From an uncultured Campylobacter sp. (lineage in GTDB: Bacteria > Campylobacterota > Campylobacteria > Campylobacterales > Campylobacteraceae), in the NCBI RefSeq assembly GCF_938045775.1, contig NZ_CALIBH010000026.1, forward strand, positions 1 through 18,899: 18,899 nt of DNA. The letters are read 5' to 3'. The notes beneath the pieces were generated by a model that was not told the origin of the DNA, did not search any database, and saw only the letters and a program-made list of their open reading frames with translations. Each line of letters opens with the position of its first letter. Within the stretch, counting starts at the first letter, position 1. A program made the translations under genes and the position numbers. Of the stretch, positions 1 through 7,351 are shown piece after piece.

Positions 1-810
1 AGAGGCGATCCATTTTTGAATTTTTTGCTCGCTCACGCCGCTTTGCAGCGCTTCATAAACGCCCTCAAAGCTGCTTTGCGGCGCATTAAGCTTGGACAGT
101 CTGGCATTGTTTATCGCATCTACTTCGGCGTTTCGTCCCGAGATTATCGTGGCATCTGGTTCTGCTTGCGCGGCATCGATGAGCAAAGATCGCATCAGCT
201 CCGCCGTCTGCTCGCTTGCGATGCCGAGCCGTAGCTCGCAAAGTAGGCGGTATAGCGCCGCATCTGCGGTGCGCTTGGAGCCTATCATCTCGACGTAAAA
301 AAACTCGCACTGCCTCCACGCGTACGATCCGAAGGCATAATCCGAGTCGCTAAATAGGCTTGCGCGCGTCGCGCTCTCGCCCTCTTTGCGCACCGGCGGA
401 AGCTGATAAAAATCGCCCGTAACTAGCAGCCGTCCGTTAAATTTAGAGCTTGAAATTCTAAGATAGATCATCTCGAAAAGCTCGGCGCCGATCATCGAAA
501 TTTCATCGATTACGATGAGATCTGCGAGGGCTAAAATTTTTCGCAGCTCGCTTAACTTGCCGCTTTGTTTGCGATCGAAGCTTTTTAACTCCTCGTGGTT
601 TTTGCAAATGCCGAAGCGGAAGAAGCTATGCACGGTCACGCCGCCGATCTCTACGGCGCTGATGCCGGTGCTGCCGAGCACGATGACGAGCTTGCCGCGA
701 GCGCGGTAATCCTCGATGAGCTCTTTTATCACGTAGCTTTTGCCCACGCCTGCGCCGCCCGTGATGAAAATATTGCGATCTTTTAGCTTTTGGATTATGA
801 AATTTATCAA
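1..810 (-). CDS. PIF1/RecD-like ATP-dependent helicase, N-terminal part (runs off the left edge)
   Basis: Reading the minus strand from a TTG at 810-808 gives 270 open codons to the window edge. A superfamily 1 helicase core is visible: Walker A GGAGVGKS at residues 18-25, a motif Ia-like STGISAVEIGGVTVHSFF stretch at about 47-64, Walker B VIDEIS at about 100-105, and the TGDFYQLPPV motif at about 131-140. This order and the 'GG.T.HSFF' signature are typical of PIF1-family and related RecD-like helicases, which unwind DNA 5' to 3'. The TTG start is chosen because AGGA (817-820) lies 6-7 nt upstream and Walker A is normally close to the N-terminus in this family. The C-terminal helicase motifs are outside the window. 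The gene diverges from the C40 peptidase gene with 56 bp between the starts. The family is clear; the cellular role (repair, replication, accessory element) is not decided here. Confidence 0.9.
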   Translation of the reverse strand, partial: MINFIIQKLKDRNIFITGGAGVGKSYVIKELIEDYRARGKLVIVLGSTGISAVEIGGVTVHSFFRFGICKNHEELKSFDRKQSGKLSELRKILALADLIVIDEISMIGAELFEMIYLRISSSKFNGRLLVTGDFYQLPPVRKEGESATRASLFSDSDYAFGSYAWRQCEFFYVEMIGSKRTADAALYRLLCELRLGIASEQTAELMRSLLIDAAQAEPDATIISGRNAEVDAINNARLSKLNAPQSSFEGVYEALQSGVSEQKIQKWIAS

Positions 811-823
811 GTTTTTTCCTATT

Positions 824-846
824 TTTTGGCAAAATTATAGCCAAAA
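824..846. promoter_or_regulatory. Divergent promoter with TTTTGGC-N9-GCCAAAA inverted repeat
   Basis: Between the divergent helicase and peptidase genes, TTTTGGC (824-830) and GCCAAAA (840-846) form a perfect 7-bp inverted repeat separated by 9 bp. The spacer carries TATAAT on the minus strand (834-839), a consensus sigma-70 -10 box about 24 nt upstream of the helicase TTG start. The arrangement is seen directly. That it is an operator bound by a dimeric regulator is inference; in an A/T-rich gap a short palindrome can also arise by chance. Confidence 0.45.
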
Positions 847-866
847 TTTTTTAAAAGGCATTTTGT

Positions 867-2228
867 TTGAAACGATTAGTATCTCTTATCTTCGCGGCTT
901 TAATCCTTGCAGGTTGCGGCGAAACCGTCCATAAGTTTATCCCGGAAAATCCCGCTGTTTTGGATCTCGAATACGCTCAAAACAGCGAGCGGCTGCCGGC
1001 TCCTGCGTCGGTGCAAAACATAAGCGGAAAAGCGTTTAAGAGCCGCTATTTTAAAATTTGGTTTGATGATGCGCCCGTGAAGGCGGGAATAGATACTTTT
1101 TGGGGGCTTAATTACGCCAAGGGTCGCCATTTTGACGCCGCAGGCAGGATATACGACGATGCGATCTATCAAAGCATTCGTATAAACGCGAACGAAGAGG
1201 CGTTCGGGCTGATCTCCGAGCCCGCTATAACGGTAAAAAACGCGCTGCTGCGAAATATCCCAAGCGATCTGCCGATTTTCGGCGATCCGAGCGAGCCGGG
1301 GGAGGGCGAGCCGTTTGATTACGCCGCAAATTCCGCCGTGGGCGTGGGCTATCCGATGCTGCTGTCGCATTACAGCAGAGACGGCGCGTGGGCGTTCGTG
1401 CGCAACGACGGCGTGTGGAGCTGGATCAGAAGCGACGCGATAAAGCGCATCAGCCCGCAGCAGGCGGATATCTACGCAAATTCTAAATTTATAACGATCC
1501 TGCGCGAGGGCGCGGTCATTTATGACGGAAGCGGCGCGGAGCTTTTTAGGGCGCGCACCGGCACGATCCTGCCGTATGATTTTAGCGGCGAACGCGATCT
1601 TGGCGGCACGCTCGGCGTACGGAGCGTATTTAGCGGCGAAATTTTAACCCAGTTTGGCGGCAAGAGATATTTCGTTAGCGCGGATGATGCGAGACTTTGG
1701 CCCGCGCCGCTAGATGAGCAGAACTCAAAGATCGTAGCCGCTAGCCTGCTCGGGCAGAAATACGGCTGGGGCGGGTATAAATTTCTTCGCGATTGCTCGC
1801 TTATGACGAAGGATTTTTTGGCTAATTTCGGGCTGTGGCTGCCGCGAAATTCTAAGGCGCAATCGGGCCGCGGCGAGCGTTTTTCGCTGGCGGGGATGAG
1901 CGCGGATGAAAAGCTCGAGCTCATCGGCAAAAACGGCGTAGCGTATAAAACCCTGCTGTATATGCCTGGCCACGTGATGCTCTACGTAGGGCAGGTGGAT
2001 GGCAAGCCCGCAGTGCTGCACGATATCTGGGGGCTTCGTACGATGGATGGGGGACGCGCGGTCATCGGACGTACGGCGATTACGTCGCTTACTATCGGTT
2101 CGGATCGCGCCGACATCGCCGAGGACCGCCTGCTGATCTCGCGTATCAGCGCGATGAGCGTACTTTCGGGCGAGGAGGACGGCGCTTTGGACGATCAGTT
2201 TGGCTCTGCGGATTTCGGTGCGAATTAA
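867..2228 (+). CDS. SH3-domain C40 (NlpC/P60) peptidase, lipoprotein
   Basis: A 453-aa predicted lipoprotein cell-wall hydrolase. The N-terminus has a short signal peptide with lipobox LAGC (Cys17). The middle part (about 120-280) fits the paired bacterial SH3-like domains that precede the enzyme domain in this family. Residues about 285-390 are an NlpC/P60 domain with catalytic Cys310 in RDCS, His369 in GHVMLYVG and a further polar residue near His385 (LHDIWG). Such enzymes cleave peptide stems of peptidoglycan, usually gamma-D-Glu-diamino acid bonds. The last 60 or so residues are an extension of unknown role. The TTG at 867 is chosen because AAAAGG (853-858) lies 8 nt upstream and the signal peptide begins directly with MKR. 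It stands alone, divergent from the helicase. Family assignment is firm; the exact bond cut and physiological role are inferred. Confidence 0.9.
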   Translation: MKRLVSLIFAALILAGCGETVHKFIPENPAVLDLEYAQNSERLPAPASVQNISGKAFKSRYFKIWFDDAPVKAGIDTFWGLNYAKGRHFDAAGRIYDDAIYQSIRINANEEAFGLISEPAITVKNALLRNIPSDLPIFGDPSEPGEGEPFDYAANSAVGVGYPMLLSHYSRDGAWAFVRNDGVWSWIRSDAIKRISPQQADIYANSKFITILREGAVIYDGSGAELFRARTGTILPYDFSGERDLGGTLGVRSVFSGEILTQFGGKRYFVSADDARLWPAPLDEQNSKIVAASLLGQKYGWGGYKFLRDCSLMTKDFLANFGLWLPRNSKAQSGRGERFSLAGMSADEKLELIGKNGVAYKTLLYMPGHVMLYVGQVDGKPAVLHDIWGLRTMDGGRAVIGRTAITSLTIGSDRADIAEDRLLISRISAMSVLSGEEDGALDDQFGSADFGAN

Positions 2229-2822
2229 ACGCTGTCTCGTAAAAAATAGAGAGCGGGCTATGGGCGATGGCCTCAGAAAAAGCAAGCGATGAGAACCGGA
2301 TGCATGTAAAAAAGAGCGAACCGCGCGCTACTGAGATGAGTGCAAGCCGTCGCCGCTATCGAAAAACGATGTCTTGTTTGTGTATGCAGGCGCGAACTGC
2401 TCGCCGCTATCGAAAGCGGCGCGTTGCTTGCGTATATCTCTATGAACTGCTCGCCGCTATGGATAGAATCCCGCGGATATAAACGCGCGTGCCGCCATCC
2501 CTTGCAAATCGCTTCGTCTCAAGCATCGCCTCTTGCGTATTTCTTACTGGCGATGCGTTTGCTGTTTCGTCGTGCCTACTCGGCGCATCGCTAAATTTTA
2601 CATTTTGTGTCTTCATCGCCAATATGCGTACCCTTGCGCCGTCGGTAAAATTTTGCTTTAAAATTTCGTTTGAAATTTTAAAGGAGCCGTAACGAGCCGG
2701 TAAAATTTCATTCGCTCGGCTCTTAAAATTTTAAGAAACGCTTTTCCGCTAAATGTGCAGACGGCTCTAAACGCACCCAGACTTCAGCCGAAGCTATTTT
2801 TCACCGCAAGCGGGAGCGTGCG
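2229..2822. other. Gene-poor region after the C40 peptidase
   Basis: Nearly 600 bp without a convincing gene. Short open frames exist on both strands but lack a ribosome binding site, a domain or sensible composition. The stretch holds the imperfect 51-bp repeats at 2351-2460 and several AAAATTTT palindromes around 2640-2735. GAGCCG (2694-2699) can pair with CGGCTC (2717-2722) in a weak hairpin. It ends at the decayed binding-protein gene, so part of it may be degraded coding sequence. Confidence 0.5.
2351..2460. repeat. Imperfect ~51-bp tandem repeat (about 2.2 units)
   Basis: The string CGCCGCTAT begins at 2351, 2402 and 2452, a spacing of 51 and 50 bp. The first two copies continue as CGCCGCTATCGAAA, and the sequence between anchors is only partly conserved (for example TTGTTTGTGTATG versus TTGCTTGCGTATA). 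In one frame the unit spans 17 codons (AVAAIEKRCLVC and LLAAIESGALLA). No gene can be supported over it. Confidence 0.5.
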
Positions 2823-3053
2823 TCATTTGCCGTCTAGGCCCAGGCCGTGCAGTATGTATCCAAACTCCGCGCCGCCTACGAGGATGATTTAGTTGTTCGC
2901 GTTACAAAGCGAGGCTACTTTGCTTGCTTTCTCCGGTAGCTCTACGACGTTTCTGCGCATATCTTTAACCGTCCTCGGCTCGCCCGCGGCGGCGTTTAGA
3001 CAAAACGCTAGAAACAAAGCGGCGACGAGCGAGGAATTTTTCCTTACGAACAT
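2823..3053 (-). pseudogene. Decayed, internally deleted periplasmic binding protein (paralogue of the gene at 4161-5180)
   Basis: From ATG at 3053-3051 the minus strand encodes a signal-peptide-like start (MFVRKNSSLVAALFLAFCLN), then RTVKDMRRNVVELPEKASKV and ASLCNANN, a TAA stop (2891-2889), and after the stop IILVGGAEFGYILHGLGLDGK with a final TGA at 2825-2823. The first part aligns with the start of the mature intact neighbour (RTIKDM...VKIPAKVERIAAL...SNNQILLALGGA). The last 14 residues align with the intact protein's C-terminus (EFGYILKGLSPEGK). The stop falls exactly where the intact protein has Gln (NNQ). About 270 central residues are missing, the join being at GGA|EFGYIL. So the copy shows one large in-frame deletion plus a CAA-to-TAA nonsense change. 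It lies 71 bp downstream of the methyltransferase stop codon. The reading is direct from the sequence; the history is inferred. Confidence 0.85.
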
Positions 3054-3123
3054 ACTCTCTCTTTGGTGCCAAAATTTTATAAAACGTCTAGGGCTGCGGC
3101 ATGCCCTAGGTTTTATCCTCCCC

Positions 3124-3687
3124 TTAAAAGAACAAAAAATATCGCGGCGTTTTGCGTTTATACTTTAAATATTCCTGTCCATAGGCTTGCTCGCAGTAGC
3201 GCTCCTCGCCGAGAACCACGAGATGATTGTATATAGCAAAGGGCACTATCACTATGAGTAGCCACAGCGACGCCGAGGCGATACAAACGCCCGCCATGCC
3301 GAGGAAATAAAAGAAATACATCGGATTGCGCGATAGGCGGTAGATGCCGCCTTGTGCGGCTCTGTCCGCAGGGGCCGCCGCATAGTCGTAAAACGCCTTG
3401 ATGAAGCCCGCAAAAGCCGCTACATAGATCACCGCTCCGATCCAAAACCACGCGCTGCCCGTCTTAAGAGGCACGAAGACCGATAAAATGAGCAGCGCTA
3501 CTTGCAGCAGCGAGCTTATGATCGCATTTCGCTTATCCGCGAGCGTGTACCATGAGGTATCGGTGGCGCGCTTGCCGACCTCTTTATAGATAAACATATA
3601 TACGAATTGTATCAGCACCATCGCAAATGAGGGTATCCAAGCGCCCGCTAGAGAAGGCTCAAGAGTCGTAAAAAATGAAATTTCCAT
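3124..3687 (-). CDS. Isoprenylcysteine carboxyl methyltransferase-like integral membrane protein
   Basis: A 187-aa protein with about four to five hydrophobic segments (roughly 15-35, 55-73, 78-97, 122-140, 141-158). The C-terminal signature of the ICMT/PEMT-type membrane methyltransferase superfamily is present: YRLSRNPMYFFYFLG at about 116-130, and GEERYCEQAYGQEYLKYKRKTPRYF at about 160-184. In that superfamily the RNPxY and EExxL/Y regions bind S-adenosylmethionine. Bacterial members have poorly known substrates. The ATG at 3687 is preferred over an upstream in-frame start because AAGGGAG lies just upstream and the extra N-terminal residues would be basic and unlike the family. It lies between an intact and a decayed binding-protein gene on the same strand, but 473 bp separate it from the intact one. 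The superfamily is confident, the substrate unknown. Confidence 0.85.
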   Translation of the reverse strand: MEISFFTTLEPSLAGAWIPSFAMVLIQFVYMFIYKEVGKRATDTSWYTLADKRNAIISSLLQVALLILSVFVPLKTGSAWFWIGAVIYVAAFAGFIKAFYDYAAAPADRAAQGGIYRLSRNPMYFFYFLGMAGVCIASASLWLLIVIVPFAIYNHLVVLGEERYCEQAYGQEYLKYKRKTPRYFLFF

Positions 3688-4134
3688 GACCGCTCCCTTT
3701 GCTTTAAATTTTATCTTGCAGCTTTGTTTTGCCCTTGTTTGCTTGTCGTTGCTTTGTCCTTTTTCACCCGCCGCGGGTTTAAATTTTATTCCGCCTCGCA
3801 CCGCCTATTTGACATGTTACGGCTATTTTTGCTCGGCACGCCGCGTGCTAGGGATGTCGCTTCGGTTGGGACAATGTGGCAGCGATGCCGTCATTTAGGT
3901 ATCGACGCGCCGAGCACCGATGGGATCTGCGCTTTATGCTGGCGGCATCCGCATTTCAACGCGCCAAAAATGCGATAGCGCCGTTTGTTTTGACGATACG
4001 ACGCCCGCCCGCTTAGTGCTATTTGTTGAAAGAGGTTTCGGCGCTGGTAGAATGGCGGTCTTCTCGGCGCCGATATACCCGCCGCCTACTACATGATGAG
4101 ACGTTCGGCATGGGTTGCCTACTAGGTGTGGCGC
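3688..4134. other. Gene-poor region between methyltransferase and binding-protein genes
   Basis: About 450 bp with no supportable gene. Plus-strand frames that start inside the methyltransferase upstream region have no ribosome binding site or recognisable domain. On the minus strand, positions 4092-4063 read VVGGGYIGAE, which resembles the NAD(P)-binding glycine loop of pyridine nucleotide-disulphide oxidoreductases, but the surrounding frame gives no further match. It may be degraded coding DNA or chance. Confidence 0.4.
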
Positions 4135-4156
4135 CGGCGCCGTTGCTTCGGCGCCG
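4135..4156 (-). terminator. GC-rich hairpin just after the binding-protein gene
   Basis: CGGCGCCG (4135-4142), loop TTGCTT, CGGCGCCG (4149-4156): a perfect 8-bp stem starting 4 nt beyond the TAA stop (4163-4161) of the minus-strand gene. Its position suits transcript termination or 3'-end stabilisation, but no T-run follows it on the minus strand, so it is not a classical intrinsic terminator. Confidence 0.4.
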
Positions 4157-4160
4157 CGTC

Positions 4161-5180
4161 TTATTTACCTTCCGGGCTAAGTCCTTTTAAAATATAACCA
4201 AATTCCGTATCGCTTAGCTCGTAATTCATAAATTTTTTATAAAACGCCTTAGTTTCGGCCTTTATGTCGATGTCAGCAAAAAGCTCCGGCTGGATGGTTT
4301 TTGCCGCCCATAAAATTTGAAGCACCGTATCCGCGCCGTATCGATCCCAGTTGAAAACCCCGCGCGGATTGCCGTAAACGCGCCCGTTTTTGACCGCATC
4401 CGTGCCGCTGTAAACCGGGCTGGATTTGATCTTCTCTACCGCATCTTCGTTGTGATCGCCGCCCACGATTATGATCTGCGGGTTGCTCGCGATGATCTCC
4501 TCGGCGGTGATGGTTTTCATCGGGCCTTTTGTGGCGGTGATCGCATTCGTTCCGCCGGCTAGCTCTATCCATGAGTCGATCAGTGTGCCCTTGCCGTCGA
4601 TCTTTAAAAGATCGCTTCCGCCTACGATGTGAAGGACGCGCGGACGCTTGTCGGGGCTTAAATTTGCGGTGCGGCCGCTAACCAAAGCGATATTTTTATC
4701 GAGATTTGAGATCAGATCCTTCGCTCTTTGCGGCGCGTCGCCGCCTAGCATATCGCCGCACATCCTGATGCTGCGCCTCATCTGCTCGTAATCGCTAAAG
4801 CTCGCCTTTAAAACGGTAAAGCCCTGTTTGGCTAAATTTTCGCCTGCCAGTGCGGTTGGGACTATGACTACGTCGGGGTTACGGCTCATTAGCTCCTCCA
4901 AATTTACATCGTTATTTTTTAGCAGCACGGGGATCTGCGCCAGGCGCGGATAAATTTTAAGAAACCATGCGTTTTTGCTGATATTATCGGTGGTAGCGAC
5001 GATCTTATCCGCTCCGCCCAGAGCCAGTAAAATTTGATTGTTCGAGTGCCAGAGTGCTGCGATACGCTCAACTTTTGCGGGGATTTTGACCTCAGCTCCG
5101 TCCATATCCTTGATAGTTCTAAGCTCTGCCGCGCTCGCAAAAAGTGCACCCGCTAAAAGCAGTAGTAAAAATTTTTTCAT
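4161..5180 (-). CDS. ABC transporter periplasmic substrate-binding protein (iron/siderophore/cobalamin type)
   Basis: A 339-aa exported protein of the TroA/FecB/BtuF-like periplasmic binding superfamily. It has a Sec signal peptide (MKKFLLLLLAGALFASAA), then the usual opening RTIKDMDGAEVKIPAKVERI, an N-lobe with NLEELMSRNPDVVIVP at about 93-108, and a C-lobe with ITAEEIIASNPQIIIVGG and a late VYGNPRGVFNWDRYG segment. Such proteins deliver ferric siderophores, haem, corrinoids or metal chelates to an inner-membrane FecCD-type permease. The ATG at 5180 is chosen because AGGAGAA (5184-5190) precedes it and the signal peptide starts there; an upstream in-frame ATG would add 18 residues before the signal. 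No permease, ATPase or TonB receptor is nearby, so it is an orphan binding protein in this window. A strong hairpin follows its stop, and a decayed paralogue lies at 2823-3053. The ligand cannot be read from the sequence. Confidence 0.9.
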   Translation of the reverse strand: MKKFLLLLLAGALFASAAELRTIKDMDGAEVKIPAKVERIAALWHSNNQILLALGGADKIVATTDNISKNAWFLKIYPRLAQIPVLLKNNDVNLEELMSRNPDVVIVPTALAGENLAKQGFTVLKASFSDYEQMRRSIRMCGDMLGGDAPQRAKDLISNLDKNIALVSGRTANLSPDKRPRVLHIVGGSDLLKIDGKGTLIDSWIELAGGTNAITATKGPMKTITAEEIIASNPQIIIVGGDHNEDAVEKIKSSPVYSGTDAVKNGRVYGNPRGVFNWDRYGADTVLQILWAAKTIQPELFADIDIKAETKAFYKKFMNYELSDTEFGYILKGLSPEGK

Positions 5181-5297
5181 TTTTTCTCCTAAAAGGTATT
5201 GAAATATACGCTGCGATATTACATAAAATCTCATTAAAATTGCGTAAATTTTAACCGCTGTCGCCGCGATTATTTATTATTTTTCAAAGTAAATTTT

Positions 5298-5305
5298 TAT
5301 ATAAT
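5298..5305 (+). promoter_or_regulatory. Probable -10 region of the flotillin gene
   Basis: TATATAAT preceded by a T-rich stretch lies about 35 nt upstream of the flotillin ATG, in the 159-bp gap that diverges from the binding-protein gene. T-rich sequence upstream of TATAAT without a clear -35 box is the usual Campylobacter sigma-70 pattern. The gap is A/T-rich, but I could not recognise a Fur box for the divergent binding-protein gene. Confidence 0.5.
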
Positions 5306-5339
5306 CCATTTTAAATTTAGCATTTTTAAAGGAGAGAAA

Positions 5340-6764
5340 ATGGATGAAATTTTATATTTGATAGGCGCCGTCGTCGGGGTTTTAATCGCGCTTTTTATCA
5401 TCGTGCCGCTGTTTTTCAGGCGCATAGTGGAGACGAATGAAGTGCATATCGTCCAGAGCGCGCGCAAGACGACGAGCTACGGCAAAGATACCGGCAACGG
5501 CAACAGCTATTACGAATTTCCGAGCTGGGTGCCGGTGCTGGGCGTTACGAAGATAGTTTTGCCGGTCTCTGTTTTTAGCATCAAGATCGAGGATTACGAG
5601 GCGTATGATTTGGGTAGGCTTCCTTTCGTCGTCGATATTACGGCGTTTTTTAGGATTATGGATTCAAATTTAGCTGCGCAACGCGTCAATAATTTTGAGG
5701 ATCTTAACAATCAGCTTAGAAATATCATCCAAGGCTCGATTCGTTCGATCCTTTCGAGCCGCGTGCTTGAGGACATTTTGCAGATCCGCTCCGAGCTCGG
5801 AGACGATTTTACCAAGGCGGTAAAGACGCAGCTGCAAAACTGGGGCATCGAGCCCGTTAAAAACATCGAGCTGATGGATATCCGAGATAGCAGCGGCAGC
5901 AAGGTCATCTTAAACATCATGGAGAAGAAAAAATCCCAGATCGAAAAGGAAAGCCGCGTCGAGGTCGCAAACAACACCAAGCTCGCTCAAATCGCCGAGA
6001 TCGAAGCCGCGCAGGCAACCGAAGTGCGCCAGCAGGAAGCCAATAAGATGGTAGGCCTTAAAACCGTCGAAAACGAGCGCGAAGTCGCGATCTCAAAGGA
6101 GCAAGCCGAGCAGCTCATCAAGGATCAGCAAAAGATCACGCAGGAAAAGGCGATGGAGGTCGTGCGGGTAAACGACGTCAAGCAGGCTGAGATCAAAAAG
6201 CAAGTGGAGATCGTAAAGGCCGAGCAGGAGCAGCGCAAGATCGAGATCGACGCCGAAGCGCGCAAAAACGCCAAAATCCGCGACGCCGAAGCGATCAAGG
6301 AAAATCAAATTTTAGTAGCGCAGGGCGATAAAGAGAAGCAGTTTCTCGCCGCCGCGGCGCTTTTGGAGATGAAGGACAAAGAGGCGCAGGGTACGCTAAA
6401 GATAGGCTCTGCAGAGGCCGAGGCGCTTAGGTTAAAAGAGCTCGCGCCCGTAAACGCGCAGATCGAGCTCGCGCGCGAGATCGGCGAAAATCAGGGATAC
6501 CAGACCTATCTCATTTCGATCAAACAGATCGAAGCAAACCGCGATATCGGCCTGGAGCAGGCCAAGGCGCTAAGCGCGGCGGATCTTAAGATCATCGCAA
6601 ACGAAGGCAGCGTAGGCGAGGGGATGAGTAAATTCGGCGAAATTTTAAGCGCCAAGGGCGGCACGCAGCTAGCCGCGATGCTTGAAGCGCTAAATCAAAG
6701 CGAGGTCGGCAAAAAGGTGCTGGATAAAATTTCAGGCGCCAAGGAGGGGGATAGATCCGAGTAA
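5340..6764 (+). CDS. Flotillin-like SPFH-domain membrane protein
   Basis: A 474-aa protein with one N-terminal membrane segment (about 4-27, LYLIGAVVGVLIALFIIVPL), an SPFH/band-7 domain (about 30-190, with RRIVETNEVHIV and DITAFFRI), and a long charged alpha-helical coiled coil (about 190-360) rich in Glu, Ala, Lys and Gln (EVRQQEANKMVGLKTVENER). A less charged C-terminal tail contains AEAEALRLKELAPVNAQIEL. The order and length are those of the flotillin/YqiK group, which forms large membrane-associated oligomers and organises membrane domains. The start has AGGAGAG (5330-5336), 3 nt before the ATG, which is tight; a second, out-of-frame ATG overlaps four bases later. The common bacterial partner, an NfeD/YuaF protein, is not seen beside it. 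No terminator is evident downstream. The family is confident; the role is known only by analogy. Confidence 0.92.
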   Translation: MDEILYLIGAVVGVLIALFIIVPLFFRRIVETNEVHIVQSARKTTSYGKDTGNGNSYYEFPSWVPVLGVTKIVLPVSVFSIKIEDYEAYDLGRLPFVVDITAFFRIMDSNLAAQRVNNFEDLNNQLRNIIQGSIRSILSSRVLEDILQIRSELGDDFTKAVKTQLQNWGIEPVKNIELMDIRDSSGSKVILNIMEKKKSQIEKESRVEVANNTKLAQIAEIEAAQATEVRQQEANKMVGLKTVENEREVAISKEQAEQLIKDQQKITQEKAMEVVRVNDVKQAEIKKQVEIVKAEQEQRKIEIDAEARKNAKIRDAEAIKENQILVAQGDKEKQFLAAAALLEMKDKEAQGTLKIGSAEAEALRLKELAPVNAQIELAREIGENQGYQTYLISIKQIEANRDIGLEQAKALSAADLKIIANEGSVGEGMSKFGEILSAKGGTQLAAMLEALNQSEVGKKVLDKISGAKEGDRSE

Positions 6765-6931
6765 TATTCGCAGCGTATTGGGCGAGTAAAATTTTAAATT
6801 TATACGCTAGCGGGCTGCGGAGGAGAGTAAATTTAAGTAATGGCTAGCGACACCGCGCGGGCGAGCAAATTTGAGCGGTCTGTCCGTCCGGGTGGTTTGT
6901 CTGCTCGCGTCGGATAAAATTTAAGGCGTTA
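6765..6931. other. Intergenic, first part of the gap after flotillin
   Basis: No gene supported. A 25-codon frame from ATG at 6840 has an AGGAG about 14 nt upstream, which is too far, and the peptide is Arg/Ser-rich without a motif. Several AAATTT words are present. Confidence 0.5.
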
Positions 6932-7055
6932 GCGGAATTTTAAAGATTGCGAAATTTCAAATACTCGCGAAATTTCAGATCTTCGTGGAATTTTAAAACG
7001 CTGCGGAATTTTAAATATCGTGAAATTTCAAACGCTCGTAAAATTTCAGGTCCTT
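6932..7055. repeat. Minisatellite: seven imperfect 17-18 bp tandem units
   Basis: Units begin at 6932, 6949, 6967, 6985, 7003, 7020 and 7038. Each has the form G-[CT]-[GA]-[GA]AATTT[TC]-A followed by a variable 6-7 bp tail, for example GCGAAATTTCAAATACTC, GCGAAATTTCAGATCTTC, GTGGAATTTTAAAACGCT and GTGAAATTTCAAACGCTC. Five units are 18 bp and two are 17 bp. The core AAATTTC/GAATTTT alternates between copies. In one plus frame the 18-bp units would encode six-residue repeats (RNFKYS, RNFRSS, WNFKTL), but no ribosome binding site supports translation. It sits about 170 bp after the flotillin stop. Confidence 0.75.
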
Positions 7056-7351
7056 GTGTGCGAGTATTTAAAGGCGGCGCAGTATCGCAAGATATCCGTA
7101 GGATGCCGAAACTGCGCGTAAATTTTAAAAATTTGCAAGGCGAAGTAAAATTTAGGACGCGCGGCTACCCGCCATAGACTGCGCTTAGCGGTTATCGGTT
7201 GCCGCCAAATGCTTGAGCTCTGCCGCCTAGCGGTCAAATTTTGCCGCCCTGCGAGGCTAAGTTTATTCGGTTCGGATGAAATTAAGAAGCGAGAGCCGTT
7301 GGCGGCAGCGCAAAATTTAACCCGTCTGCATAAAATTTTAAGGAGCGCACG
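7056..7351. other. Intergenic, second part of the gap before the 227-aa gene
   Basis: No gene supported on either strand; frames crossing the region have no ribosome binding site. TAAAATTTT words are frequent. AAGGAG at 7340-7345 is the ribosome binding site of the following gene. Confidence 0.5.

Noticed and set aside
2267..2594. Overlapping plus-strand frames in the gap after the C40 peptidase
   Set aside because: Arg/Cys-rich peptides generated by the 51-bp repeat region, with no ribosome binding site and no domain.
2893..3168. Plus-strand open frame of 91 codons
   Set aside because: It is the antisense of the decayed binding-protein gene and of the methyltransferase 3' end, with no ribosome binding site or domain.
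3686..3978. Two plus-strand frames upstream of the methyltransferase gene
   Set aside because: No ribosome binding site, Cys/Arg/Phe-rich composition and no motif; they overlap the methyltransferase start region.
6840..6917. 25-codon small protein after flotillin
   Set aside because: The AGGAG lies about 14 nt upstream, too far, and the peptide is Arg/Ser-rich without features.
6932..7055. CRISPR array
   Set aside because: Units are 17-18 bp, contiguous and imperfect, without the constant spacers and repeats of an array, and no cas genes are nearby.
6947..7177. Plus-strand frame with six-residue repeats (RNFKYS, RNFRSS)
   Set aside because: It is the translation of the minisatellite from a TTG without a ribosome binding site; the 17-bp units break the periodicity.
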